Source of the DNA: CBDHFF01 sp965262395
GTDB taxonomy: Bacteria > Pseudomonadota > Alphaproteobacteria > Rickettsiales > Anaplasmataceae
Length of the DNA stretch: 64,000 bases
Assembly: GCA_965262395.1 (NCBI GenBank)
Contig: OZ253531.1
Span: forward strand, 1,426,001-1,490,000
Direction: 5' to 3'
Shown: positions 49,816-59,915 of the stretch, piece by piece
How the letters are laid out: each line of letters starts with the position of its first letter
How positions within the stretch are numbered: position 1 is the first letter of the stretch
Notes under the pieces: generated by a model
Seen by the model: the letters and a program-made list of their open reading frames with translations, nothing else
The model's database searches: none
What the model was told of the DNA's origin: nothing
Program-made: the position numbers and the translations under genes

Positions 49816-52275
49816 TCATCCTAATGCACTAAAAAACGCAGGACTCCACTGTGCATAACCTTCCCCACTATCTTTAATAGATTTTTTCATCAAACCCACA
49901 GTCTCTGGAGTAGAATATAACGCACCATATTCCTTAATATCAGATAACTTCATCTTTATAACCAAAGATTCCTTGCCGTGCTTCATGAAAAAGTTATTAT
50001 TATGCTTTACCATAGACATTACAGTGTCCAGATCTTCTTTTGGAAGGTCTAATGATGATTTTTGTCCTTTTAGAGCCCTACTAAATGGAAAAAATATATT
50101 AGTAGCTGAATTCTCTAGCATACAATTAAAAAATTTCTTTGCTGATTGCAAAGTTTCACTTAATTCTACTGTCATTATAACGACAACATTCATTTTACTC
50201 ATCCTCTCTAGCCAATCTTTAAACTTTTCTTCGTTCATGAATGCTGACACCATCTTCCAAGCAAAATTCAATACTATAATTGTTGGCTTTCCATCTAAGC
50301 TTTTTTCTAATCTATTTATAAGATAATGAAGAGTAGCAGTTACTGCAATTGAATCATCATAAATGTCTGTCAGGTCTACTCCCGCTATCTCAGAGTCCCA
50401 ATCCACACCTTTTGCATTATCAAATATTGCTGATAACCGACCTTCATCTCCATACCATTCGCTAATATCGCCCTCGAGTAATTCTAAGAATTTACCTACT
50501 TCTCTAAAAGAGGTAATCTTATTCTCACGAATATAAGCTACCACTTTATCCACTGTACTATCTAATTTTTGCATATACGCTTTATCTTCTGACGGACCAC
50601 GCATTCTTATAATAGTTTCCTTAAGTAGCTTATTATTATCTGCCGTATCCTCCATAAGCAAAGGATTAAATACACTCAGAACACTAGAATATTTCTTACC
50701 GATGGCATTTAAAAAGACCTCTGACGAAAGATTTGCATCAAAATAAAATGTCCTAATATCAAATTTAGTAGCATTAGAAACTAAGAAATTTGTTAATGAA
50801 ATACATTCCTGCATTGAGTCACTGGCAATACAAACATGCCCATTATCACCCTGTCTTGAATGAAAATTGAAAAAATAATAATTATCTTGTGCAGATCTGA
50901 ACATAGCCACAGCATGTCCCCATCTACCACCATACATAATGCCTGCTGGAAAACTATGCAATGATGCTAATCCTGCTAATTGCTCAGTTAAAATTGGATA
51001 TTTTTTTGCAATAAATTGAAAGTTAGCTGGAAATCTAGACCAAAACAGTTGTTCCAATCGAATATCAGCTCTGTAAGCCACAAACCCTATAGCGTAAAGA
51101 GCAAGCACAACCTCAGACACGGCATTTTCTAATTCATCTTTACTATCCTCAGATATACTAATTGTAATCAGATGCTCTGACAACAATGTATCCTTATCAC
51201 TAGATTTCATCGCCTTCCTAATGAGTTCCAAAGTAATATCTTTTGCCAAAACATCAGATTTACTAATATCAAGAGTATTACTATACTCCTTAAAATGATT
51301 TAATACTGAATCATCATTCACGAAACTACAGGATTGTGTTATGGTGATACGCCTTTTAACGTGTAGCAGCATATCAAGCTTCTCAACAGATATCTCTGAA
51401 TAATCTTTAAGTATAAGCATCGCCTCGAATAAATGCTTATCTTCTTTTGTCTTTTTGCCAGCATCTAGAACACCTCTTTCTTTAAATTCAAGGGTATTAA
51501 ATCCACATGCAACAGCTTCCCTATTCGCTAAAACAGAAGAAATATTGTCTTCTGAGACATAAAATTCTCGATCTCTGAAATTTAATAAATAATAGAAAAA
51601 TCCTATATGCTCTGCGATTATGCCTTTATCTGATTTTTTCAATGACAATTTTTCTGCCCCAAACAAAGACAAATCCTGTAGGATGCCATCTGTTACTTGT
51701 TGTAATCTAGAATGCATAGAAACAAGATATTTCTCAGTAGCTCGTCTCACATAAGAAAAATAAAGAGACCGAACAATGGAAAACATACTCAACCAGCCGC
51801 CCATACCAGCAACAACCACAGTTAAATAAATTTCATTGAAATAATCTTCCTTAGTACCATATATCTCTGAATAAGATTCATCAAGGTCCTTAACAAAACC
51901 CTCAAAACCACTGTCATTAAGCTCAATCGCCTTCTTATCTCTGATAGTATGCACCCAAACAGAAAAATCGTTACTATCTACATTTTGTATTATAGATTTT
52001 CTAATTTGCTCTCTCAGAGTAAGTGAAGCATCATGCTCTGTATCTTGAGTGCCGTTGTAAAAATCTGATAATTTCAGCGTTTGAAGCAACTCCCCATTTT
52101 TAGTAAGCACAGTATCTTTATTATAGTAACAAGAGTAAGGCAACAAATCACACCTTAAGGCACTGAAGAAGACTTTATCATCCCCACTAGCTATATTCTT
52201 CCCTCTTTTTCTAACAAAATCGAGGGCTTTCGTAGCATAACGCTGGACATCTTCAAGCAACCCTTCCTTAGCCAT
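49816..52275 (-). CDS. virB4: Degenerate VirB4-type T4SS ATPase paralogue (no Walker motifs)
   Basis: 819 residues from ATG 52275 (GAGGG just upstream). Has the VirB4 layout: the FNFHS entry into the motor domain near residue 467 matches the usual FFNFH strand, and FYFDANLSSEV fits the FxFDKD element. But where GPTGSGKT should be there is ASDSMQEC (about residues 477-487), and the Walker B reads IIVLNFAWKM instead of IIVLDEAW. ATP binding is therefore unlikely. Rickettsiales T4SS are known to carry a second VirB4 with lost NTPase motifs; this gene fits. It presumably serves as a scaffold beside an active VirB4 elsewhere. Confidence 0.88.
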   Translation of the reverse strand: MAKEGLLEDVQRYATKALDFVRKRGKNIASGDDKVFFSALRCDLLPYSCYYNKDTVLTKNGELLQTLKLSDFYNGTQDTEHDASLTLREQIRKSIIQNVDSNDFSVWVHTIRDKKAIELNDSGFEGFVKDLDESYSEIYGTKEDYFNEIYLTVVVAGMGGWLSMFSIVRSLYFSYVRRATEKYLVSMHSRLQQVTDGILQDLSLFGAEKLSLKKSDKGIIAEHIGFFYYLLNFRDREFYVSEDNISSVLANREAVACGFNTLEFKERGVLDAGKKTKEDKHLFEAMLILKDYSEISVEKLDMLLHVKRRITITQSCSFVNDDSVLNHFKEYSNTLDISKSDVLAKDITLELIRKAMKSSDKDTLLSEHLITISISEDSKDELENAVSEVVLALYAIGFVAYRADIRLEQLFWSRFPANFQFIAKKYPILTEQLAGLASLHSFPAGIMYGGRWGHAVAMFRSAQDNYYFFNFHSRQGDNGHVCIASDSMQECISLTNFLVSNATKFDIRTFYFDANLSSEVFLNAIGKKYSSVLSVFNPLLMEDTADNNKLLKETIIRMRGPSEDKAYMQKLDSTVDKVVAYIRENKITSFREVGKFLELLEGDISEWYGDEGRLSAIFDNAKGVDWDSEIAGVDLTDIYDDSIAVTATLHYLINRLEKSLDGKPTIIVLNFAWKMVSAFMNEEKFKDWLERMSKMNVVVIMTVELSETLQSAKKFFNCMLENSATNIFFPFSRALKGQKSSLDLPKEDLDTVMSMVKHNNNFFMKHGKESLVIKMKLSDIKEYGALYSTPETVGLMKKSIKDSGEGYAQWSPAFFSALG

Positions 52276-52425
52276 CACACCCTCATAATACAAACATACG
52301 CAGGATTAACTATCAAACCTACATACCAATTCATTGCAAATCCTGGCAATGCAGGCGCTCAGCACGCCACCCCCAAATCAAGAAAGAAAGAGGTGTGCCT
52401 ACCCGCTTTTGCCGCTGTTCTAATC

Positions 52426-52764
52426 CTAGTTCTTGTATTCAGTACAAACAGATAACGAGCTATCAGTTAACAGCTGAACTATTTGTGGAGCACTGAATAA
52501 TGCACCCATTCCAACAGCAGTAATAACAGCAAGACCCCAAGAAACCTTACCAAAAAACAACATCACACCAAGAGATGCAATAATAAGCGTCGCAATACCT
52601 TGCCCTAATCTACCAGTCAACAAATTAACAGCCCTACAAAGCGCGGCTTCTACTGGTGGCCCTTCACTAGCAAAGCTAATATCAGGTAGCAACAATGCAA
52701 CAAAAAACATAAAAAAACCAAAACACACCCATTTGCTGTCTAGATATCCTATATCAGAATTCAT
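52426..52764 (-). CDS. virB2: VirB2/TrbC-type pilin of the T4SS
   Basis: 112 residues. A hydrophobic leader (about 12-32, ending SFASEG) precedes two membrane helices (about 52-70 and 74-90) with the TrbC/VirB2 spacing and the FFGKVSWGLA element near residue 72, highly typical of Rickettsiales VirB2. The GRLGQGIATLII segment is the first helix. AGAGGT ribosome site upstream of ATG. First gene of virB2-virB4-virB6-like. Two Cys (about 43 and 108) may form a disulphide. Confidence 0.88.
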   Translation of the reverse strand: MNSDIGYLDSKWVCFGFFMFFVALLLPDISFASEGPPVEAALCRAVNLLTGRLGQGIATLIIASLGVMLFFGKVSWGLAVITAVGMGALFSAPQIVQLLTDSSLSVCTEYKN

Positions 52765-52923
52765 GACTTTACCTCTACAAAATGTCTACAAAGAAAGAAT
52801 ACAGCGGAATATATATAATATGTGTAAACAAAAGGTAAACGAATGCGACTCTTATTAGAAAAAATTTGACTATCTAATAATTAGGTGTATATCCATAACT
52901 ATATAGACTTATTGTCATGACCT

Positions 52924-54795
52924 GTGTCTACTAATATAAAGCACTCTATAGCGACTATAAACGATAAAATAAGATCGCTAGAATCAAGACCAGGCGTCTA
53001 TCAATTCTGGAAAAAGGAAAAATGTATATACATAGGGAAAGCAAAATCTATACCTAAGAGGCTATTGTCTTACACACAAATCAATAAATTGCCGAATAGA
53101 CTGAAAGTCATGGTATCACAGATAGAGCATATTAAAACAATCTTTACCTCAACTGAAGTCGAAGCACTATTATTAGAAGCTCAATTAATCAGAGAACTTA
53201 AGCCTAGATTTAATATTATGCTTACAGATGATAAGACATATCCATATATAAAAATCACAATGAGCCATGATTATCCAAGAATCATGAAATATAGAACCAA
53301 AAACAAGCCTGACAAAGATTGCTATGGCCCATTCCCTTCGGTAAGTAATGTAGAGGAATCAATAAAGGCTATACAACACACATTCTTATTAAGATCCTGC
53401 AGTGATAATATGTTTGCACACAGGACAAGACCTTGCATTCAACACCAAATCAAAAGATGCTCCGCGCCATGTGTTAAGAAAATATCTCTGGAAGATTATA
53501 AGAAAGATGTATCAATGGCAGTTAAGGTAATCAAAGGAAATAGCCATACTATAAAAGAACAAATAAAAGAAGAAATGGAGAAGGCTAGCGATGAAATGAA
53601 CTACGAAAGAGCTATAATTCTTAGAAACAGAATAAGTGCTATACAGAAAATACAAACTGGTTATTACAGCACACAAAATACATCAAACAATATAGATGCA
53701 ATAGGTATTTATAAGAGTGGCACTGAGTGCTGCATATCTATATTATTCGTTAGAGATAACATTAACATAGGGCATGAAGATCATATAATTAATAACATAG
53801 ACCCAGAAGATCCAGAAACACAAATCTTACGCTTATTCATCATGCAATTTTATCAAACAAGAGTACCTCCCGAGCATCTAATCCTCAACCATTATCCAGA
53901 AGAACTAAATCTATTACAAATAGCACTGAACAAATTGTCTGGAACGGAAGTTGAAATTGCTGTGTGCAAGGAAAATAAATTTACTGTTTTAGCCTGCGAC
54001 AGCGCAAAGTCATCTCTCAAACAGAAAATAAATCTGAGAAATACCAACTTAGATAATATGGAGAATCTTAGAAAAATCTTTAAACTAAGCACCATTCCCC
54101 AAAGAATAGAAGTGTATGACAATAGCCATATAATGGGCACTGACCCCATTGGTGCAATGATTGTGGCAGGAGAAAAAGGGTTCATGAAAAATGAGTATCG
54201 TAGATTCAACATACAATCCGATACCAAGGGAGATGATTATCAAATGCTACATGAGGTTTTAATAAGGCGCTTAACCAGAATGAAAGAGAAATCTGCAGAA
54301 TTTAAGTCAATGATATGGCCTGATTTCATGATAATTGATGGAGGAATTGGGCATATGTCAGTAGTACTAAAAGTATTCAAGATACTTGATCTAGATATTC
54401 CATTTACATGTATCTCAAAGGGCCCCAACAGGAATAGTGGAGACGAAACATTTCACCTTCCGGGACATGCTCCTATGAAATTTGCTCACAATCATCCATT
54501 ATTATATTATTTGCAACGCTTAAGAGATGAGGCACACAGATTTGCAATAGGGTCTCATCGGATCAAAAGAAAAAAAAGATTCCTAAGCTCTCCATTAGAT
54601 GCAGTGAAAGGCATAGGGGTACATAAAAAAAAGATGCTATTAGCTAGTTTTAACAATGATATAAATGCCATTAAAAGCGCCACAACAAGAGAACTATTGA
54701 ACATACCAGGCATCAGCACAAAGATCGCACATGATATACTGCATGTACTCAACAACAAGGCTAAATTTGGGCAACATAACAATATATTAGAATAA
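52924..54795 (+). CDS. uvrC: Excinuclease ABC subunit UvrC
   Basis: Dual incision nuclease of nucleotide excision repair. 623 residues with GTG start (52924); a nearby ATG at 52917 is out of frame. GIY-YIG nuclease (RPGVYQFW, CIYIGKA) at about 22-40, UVR helix pair (DEMNYERAIILRNRIS) near 225, the RNase H-like C-nuclease (EVYDNSHIMGTDPIG) near 398, and tandem HhH near the end (VKGIGVHKKK, IPGISTKIAHDIL). Divergent from virB2. Confidence 0.96.
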   Translation: MSTNIKHSIATINDKIRSLESRPGVYQFWKKEKCIYIGKAKSIPKRLLSYTQINKLPNRLKVMVSQIEHIKTIFTSTEVEALLLEAQLIRELKPRFNIMLTDDKTYPYIKITMSHDYPRIMKYRTKNKPDKDCYGPFPSVSNVEESIKAIQHTFLLRSCSDNMFAHRTRPCIQHQIKRCSAPCVKKISLEDYKKDVSMAVKVIKGNSHTIKEQIKEEMEKASDEMNYERAIILRNRISAIQKIQTGYYSTQNTSNNIDAIGIYKSGTECCISILFVRDNINIGHEDHIINNIDPEDPETQILRLFIMQFYQTRVPPEHLILNHYPEELNLLQIALNKLSGTEVEIAVCKENKFTVLACDSAKSSLKQKINLRNTNLDNMENLRKIFKLSTIPQRIEVYDNSHIMGTDPIGAMIVAGEKGFMKNEYRRFNIQSDTKGDDYQMLHEVLIRRLTRMKEKSAEFKSMIWPDFMIIDGGIGHMSVVLKVFKILDLDIPFTCISKGPNRNSGDETFHLPGHAPMKFAHNHPLLYYLQRLRDEAHRFAIGSHRIKRKKRFLSSPLDAVKGIGVHKKKMLLASFNNDINAIKSATTRELLNIPGISTKIAHDILHVLNNKAKFGQHNNILE

Positions 54796-54848
54796 TGAGA
54801 CACATTAAAATATTGCTCATATCAGCCACATCAATGCTATTCGCTAAC

Positions 54849-55020
54849 AAAGATCTATTTACATAGATTTCTCGGCCTTAATATTAAGCATAGCTTGAAC
54901 CAATAAGCCAACAGACATCCTATCACAAAGATCTATTTACATAGATTTCTCGGCCTTAATATTAAGCATATCCAATATACATCCAAAAATCTATTTACAT
55001 AGATTTCTCGGCCTTAATAT
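54849..55020. repeat. Three copies of the argS 3' end
   Basis: CTATTTACATAGATTTCTCG occurs at 54855, 54933 and 54991; the last is the real end of argS (stop at 54995-54997). Spacing is 78 and 58, so the units have changed length. The copies lie downstream of the argS stop, between uvrC and argS. Confidence 0.9.
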
Positions 55021-57022
55021 TAATAATTGAGAAAACCTCATCAAAAACATTAATCATAGCCTTAACCAAAGTTACTCTTGCCTTAGTTAACACCTTGTCA
55101 TCTGTTGTAATCCTCATTTCCGCATTATGCACACCAGCGGCCCATAAATTATGGAAACAAGAGGAGACATTATACAAATAAGTAGCGATCAAGTGAGGCT
55201 CAAGGTATCTAGCAACCTTCGCTAAAACATCTGGCCATAAAGATAGTTGCTTAATTAAGGACAGCTCCTGATCACTGCTTAGTAAGCCTAACTGACTAGT
55301 CTCAGGAAGAATACTCTCTCCCCCCTGCTGATCCAATGAACGCAAAATAGAATGCGCCCTTGCATAGGCATATTTAACATAGAATACAGGATTATTATTT
55401 GACATATCCTTCACTACTTCAAAATCAAAATCCAATACAGTATCATTCTTCTTTGATAACATCATATATCTAAAAGAATCTACACCAACTTCATCAACAA
55501 CATCTTTAACAGACAATATGTTCCCTGCCCTCTTAGACATCTTAACAGATTCACCATCTCTATATAGATTTACAATATTTTGCAATCTAACTTTTAATAT
55601 AACTTCACAGCCGCCGATAGCCTTTGTCGCCGCTTCCAAACGCTTAACATATCCACCGTGATCGCAACCAAGCACCATTATTAATTTCTTAAAACCTCTA
55701 TCTATTTTATGCTTGCAATAAGCAACATCAGATGCAAAGTAAACGGGAGTTTTATCATCTCTTAATAATACACGATCACTATCATCCCCAAATTTCTTTG
55801 TGCGGAATATAAGTTGTTTTTTGCTTTTCCAATTTTTACTTAATTTCCCCTTGGGAGGAGGCAGAACTCCCATCTCAACCAATCCCTTGTCTCGTAAATA
55901 TTGAATGGTCATGTCTATCAAATTAGAGTTTGCCATTATTTGATTATTAACAGGTGCTGCTGGATGCTTTGCAGATTTCTTATGCACTGAAATATCATTA
56001 TCATTAGATTTTAATACAGTATGGCCTGCATCGCCATCCGATTCAGCATCATGTGTTAAATTATCACTCTGCTTTGCCGCGTCCAATTTAGCATTAGCAA
56101 TTACATTTCTATATCCTTCAAGAAACTTCTTGCCATCATCTCCGCATGTTTCACGAAATTGATCAACCACTGCCCTAGCTTTTTTAGAAAGTATATCGAG
56201 ATGGAGGTCTCTTTCTTCAGAGGTAAAAACATCAAACTTAACCCTAATGATCTCTAAATCTCTTCTAATGAGATTCATAATATAGTCAACTACTTCATCT
56301 TTGATAATATTCGCTCTGTCAGCAGCATTAGCATCATGCTCTGAACTCACTGGCAGAAGATTAATACCTTTATACAATTCTCCTGTATATTTTTGTTCCA
56401 AATAATCAGCAATGTCCTTAATATACTCACCTGGATACAATCCAGATGTATCGCCTTCATAAACACCCCAGATATGTAAAATTGAATTTAGTACATTGTT
56501 CATCTGACGCCCAGCATCATTTATATAGTATTCTTTGACCACATCAAAACCAACCCTATCCATCACGTTTCCTATGACATCACCAATGACGGCATTTCTA
56601 GCATGACCTATGTGCATTGGTCCCGTAGGATTTGCTGATACGAATTCTACATTAATTTTTTCTTTCTTCCCTATATCTGGACAGAAAAATCGTGAATCTT
56701 TTGCTAACATCATCTGGATTGGATCATGCCAAAAACTTTGCTCCAGAGAAATATTCACAAAACCAGGTCCTGCAATATATACCTCAGATACAAAATCCAG
56801 TTTCAATAAGCCATCTCTCAAGGGAATTGCTATCTCATCTGACCTTTGCTCCCCCTTTTTACATAAAACCATTGCAGCATTGGTAAATACGTCACCTTGC
56901 TTGTCATTAGGGGTAAGTTCCACAGCAATACGGCGACTCTCAACCTTAGATCTGATTACACCATCTTCTAGATTCAACAATATCTGAATAATATGCTCTC
57001 TGATTTCTTCTAAAAAACTCAT
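54995..57022 (-). CDS. argS: Arginine--tRNA ligase with an extra insert
   Basis: 675 residues from ATG 57022 (MSFLEEI). Arg-tRNA-binding N-terminus, NPTGPMHIGHARN at residues 131-143 with the HIGH motif, and KMSKRAGN near 498. Class I ArgRS of alphaproteobacteria are usually under 600 residues. Here a hydrophilic stretch at about 300-370 (Asp/Ser/Lys-rich, HDAESDGDAGH) looks inserted into the catalytic domain, after RETCGDDGKKFLEGYR. All catalytic motifs remain, so it is probably active. Confidence 0.94.
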   Translation of the reverse strand: MSFLEEIREHIIQILLNLEDGVIRSKVESRRIAVELTPNDKQGDVFTNAAMVLCKKGEQRSDEIAIPLRDGLLKLDFVSEVYIAGPGFVNISLEQSFWHDPIQMMLAKDSRFFCPDIGKKEKINVEFVSANPTGPMHIGHARNAVIGDVIGNVMDRVGFDVVKEYYINDAGRQMNNVLNSILHIWGVYEGDTSGLYPGEYIKDIADYLEQKYTGELYKGINLLPVSSEHDANAADRANIIKDEVVDYIMNLIRRDLEIIRVKFDVFTSEERDLHLDILSKKARAVVDQFRETCGDDGKKFLEGYRNVIANAKLDAAKQSDNLTHDAESDGDAGHTVLKSNDNDISVHKKSAKHPAAPVNNQIMANSNLIDMTIQYLRDKGLVEMGVLPPPKGKLSKNWKSKKQLIFRTKKFGDDSDRVLLRDDKTPVYFASDVAYCKHKIDRGFKKLIMVLGCDHGGYVKRLEAATKAIGGCEVILKVRLQNIVNLYRDGESVKMSKRAGNILSVKDVVDEVGVDSFRYMMLSKKNDTVLDFDFEVVKDMSNNNPVFYVKYAYARAHSILRSLDQQGGESILPETSQLGLLSSDQELSLIKQLSLWPDVLAKVARYLEPHLIATYLYNVSSCFHNLWAAGVHNAEMRITTDDKVLTKARVTLVKAMINVFDEVFSIINIKAEKSM

Positions 57023-57110
57023 TAACTTAACCCACACTCCCTAAACACAAGGCACATAGTAAAGGATAGGGCCTAACTTCACAACATAAATTACGTGATT
57101 CAGAATAACT

Positions 57111-57139
57111 TTGACTAAACAAGGTTCTTTATATAGAAT
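57111..57139 (+). promoter_or_regulatory. gyrB promoter
   Basis: TTGACT (57111-57116), a 17-bp spacer, and TAGAAT (57134-57139), 34 bp before ATG 57174. Confidence 0.75.
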
Positions 57140-57173
57140 CTCGGATATTCGTTTGTTTTAAGTGTAAATCTAA

Positions 57174-59915
57174 ATGTCAAGAATGCCAGAAATGCCAGCA
57201 GTTAATTATGATTCTCAGTCTATCAAGGTTCTAAAAGGACTTGAAGCTGTTAAGAAAAGACCTGGAATGTATATAGGAGATACCAGCGATGGCAGCGGAT
57301 TACACCATATGGTATATGAAGTAGTAGATAATTCAATCGATGAGGCAATGGCAGGATATTGTAATGAGATAACGATCGCCATCAATGAAGATAACTCTAT
57401 AACTGTAATAGATAATGGAAGAGGAATACCAACTGACATACACGAAGAAGAGGGAATGTCTGCTGCAGAACTAATTATGACGAAACTACATGCTGGTGGT
57501 AAATTTGATCAGAATACTTATAAAGTATCTGGAGGACTTCATGGTGTTGGAGTATCAGTTGTAAATGCCCTGTCCAGTGAATTAGAGCTAACTATATGGC
57601 GCAACAAGAAAGAACATTACATGAAATTTGCAGATGGCAATGTCGTAGAGCCTATTACTGTGGTAAAAGAAAATGTTAACAAACGTGGAACAATGGTTAG
57701 ATTTTTACCCTCAAAAGAAACTTTTACTATAACTGAGTTCAATTTCTCAACCCTTGAAGCAAGGATAAGAGAATTATCCTTCTTAAATAAAGGCATAACA
57801 ATAAAATTGAGAGACAAAAGAGTAGACCCCATGATTAAAGTGGATTTCATAGATACCAAAGATGAGAATAGCGGTACATCTGGATTTGTGAAATACTTAG
57901 ACAGAACAAAGAATGCCCTACACCCTGTTATTCAGCTCACTGGCGCAGATAAAAGTAACGATGGTACATCTTTAGATATATCCATGCAGTGGAATGATTC
58001 CTATGCAGAGAACATAATGTGCTTCACAAATAATATTAAGCAAAGAGATGGCGGAACTCACCTCGCAGGATTCAAATCTTCTCTTACTAGGTGCATGAAC
58101 ACCTACATGTCAGTTGAAGGGAATGTAAAGAAACATAAATTAACCATAACTGGAGATGATACGCGCGAAGGATTAACTTGTGTTATTTCATTAAAACTCC
58201 CTGATCCCAAGTTTGCTTCTCAAACTAAAGATAAACTGGTAAGCAGCGAAGCTAGACCAGTTATTGAAAGCTTAGTTAGCAATAGCTTTGCTATCTGGCT
58301 CGATGAAAACCCTAAACAAGTCAAACATGTAATAAACAAGATAATTGAAGCTGCTTCAGCTAGAGAGGCCGCTAAAAAAGCACGTGAGTTGACAAGAAGA
58401 AAATCGGCTCTGGAGATATCCTCATTACCTGGCAAACTTGCAGATTGCCAAGAGAAATCACCAGAAAAATCAGAAATATTTATTGTAGAGGGAGATTCGG
58501 CAGGAGGTTCAACGAAACAAGGTCGAAGTAGGAAGAATCAAGCAGTGCTTCCCTTGCGTGGTAAAATACTAAATGTAGAGCGGGCAGGCTTTGATAAGGT
58601 AATATCGTCCACTGAGATTGGTACATTAATAACAGCGCTGGGCACAGGAATAGGAAAAGATGACTTTAATATAGACAAACTCAGATATCATAAAATCATT
58701 ATAATGACTGACGCCGATGTAGACGGATCACACATCAGAACTCTTTTATTAACGTTCTTCTTTCGACACATGTTGCCAGTTATTGAAAAAGGCTATTTAT
58801 ACATAGCGCAGCCTCCTCTATACAAAATCAAAAGAGGCAAAACTGAAAAGTATATTAAAAATGATGAAGAATTCCAAGAATATATACTGAAAAGTTCTCT
58901 TGAAGATCTACAAATTAAAAACAGTGCTGGTGATTCACAAACTAGTGATGAGATATTAGATTTAATAAAAATATGTCAAAGAATATCCATTATATCTTCT
59001 TATTTTCGGAACTTATTGCCTTATAAAGTTCTAGAATCGATGGCGATAAAACATTATTTAACCACTAGCGCCAATATTGATGTAAGTGATATAGAGGATG
59101 AGATCAATCGAATATATAATAGTGCGGATAAGGATAGCAAATGGTCTGTAACTAGAACAGAATTACCACAAGTAGCCGCCGTAATTGCGACGAATAATAC
59201 CGACAATAGCGCTGAAAATATCTCAGCCGATGATGATGTCAGCAGTGCCGATAATGTTTCAACTGATAATGACATCAACAATACCGACAATAACGCTGAA
59301 AATACCTCAGCCGATGATGATGTCAGCAGTGCCGATAATGTTTCAACTGATAATGACATCAACAATATCGACAATAACGCTGAAAATACCTCAACAGAAG
59401 AGCCTACGGACAATCAGCAATCCGATGAGGATGATAGCAGTGGTGATAATATCATCGAAGATAATTCAATGGAGGAGATTGAATATAAACTGACTATCAC
59501 AAGAGAGTATCAAGGCATATCAGAAAAGTATGAACTAACGAAGAGCTGGCTAACTAAACCAAAAATTTATGACTTAAAGCAACATCTGACAAAGGTAGAT
59601 GGACTCCTACCTTGCGTATTACATTACAAAGGCAATACACACACGGTAGAAACTGCAACAGACCTGGTTAACACTGTAATGGACTATGCAAAGAAAGGTT
59701 TAAACTTACAACGATTCAAGGGTCTAGGGGAAATGAATGCAGAGCAGCTATGGGATACAACGCTTAATCCAGAGACTAGAACTCTAGTACAAATAAAGAT
59801 CCAAAATATGGAAGATGCAGAAAATATGTTTTCCACTTTAATGGGAAGCTTAGTTGAGCCACGAAGAAAATTCATCCAAGATAATGCATTGATGGTAACA
59901 GAAATTGATACGTAA
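57174..59915 (+). CDS. gyrB: DNA gyrase subunit B with acidic repeat insert
   Basis: ATPase and Toprim subunit of gyrase. 913 residues, about 100 longer than usual. GHKL ATPase motifs (VVDNSIDEAMAG, DNGRGIP, GLHGVGVSVVNAL) lie in the first 130 residues; Toprim has EGDSAGGS near 437 and DADVDGSHIRTLL near 512; the C-terminal QRFKGLGEMN is intact. Between about 675 and 766 lies an Asp/Asn/Ser-rich insert made of 28-residue repeats (84-bp DNA units), inside the region between Toprim and tail. It should loop out and need not disturb catalysis. Confidence 0.97.
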   Translation: MSRMPEMPAVNYDSQSIKVLKGLEAVKKRPGMYIGDTSDGSGLHHMVYEVVDNSIDEAMAGYCNEITIAINEDNSITVIDNGRGIPTDIHEEEGMSAAELIMTKLHAGGKFDQNTYKVSGGLHGVGVSVVNALSSELELTIWRNKKEHYMKFADGNVVEPITVVKENVNKRGTMVRFLPSKETFTITEFNFSTLEARIRELSFLNKGITIKLRDKRVDPMIKVDFIDTKDENSGTSGFVKYLDRTKNALHPVIQLTGADKSNDGTSLDISMQWNDSYAENIMCFTNNIKQRDGGTHLAGFKSSLTRCMNTYMSVEGNVKKHKLTITGDDTREGLTCVISLKLPDPKFASQTKDKLVSSEARPVIESLVSNSFAIWLDENPKQVKHVINKIIEAASAREAAKKARELTRRKSALEISSLPGKLADCQEKSPEKSEIFIVEGDSAGGSTKQGRSRKNQAVLPLRGKILNVERAGFDKVISSTEIGTLITALGTGIGKDDFNIDKLRYHKIIIMTDADVDGSHIRTLLLTFFFRHMLPVIEKGYLYIAQPPLYKIKRGKTEKYIKNDEEFQEYILKSSLEDLQIKNSAGDSQTSDEILDLIKICQRISIISSYFRNLLPYKVLESMAIKHYLTTSANIDVSDIEDEINRIYNSADKDSKWSVTRTELPQVAAVIATNNTDNSAENISADDDVSSADNVSTDNDINNTDNNAENTSADDDVSSADNVSTDNDINNIDNNAENTSTEEPTDNQQSDEDDSSGDNIIEDNSMEEIEYKLTITREYQGISEKYELTKSWLTKPKIYDLKQHLTKVDGLLPCVLHYKGNTHTVETATDLVNTVMDYAKKGLNLQRFKGLGEMNAEQLWDTTLNPETRTLVQIKIQNMEDAENMFSTLMGSLVEPRRKFIQDNALMVTEIDT
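59195..59395 (+). repeat. 84-bp in-frame repeats inside gyrB
   Basis: AATACCGACAATA begins at 59195 and 59279, and AATATCGACAATA at 59363, giving about 2.4 units of 84 bp. They code for Asp/Asn/Ser-rich 28-residue units. Confidence 0.9.

Noticed and set aside
52276..52425. Possible virB3 gene between virB2 and virB4
   Set aside because: The 150-bp gap is too short for VirB3 and no open frame with its membrane pattern is present.
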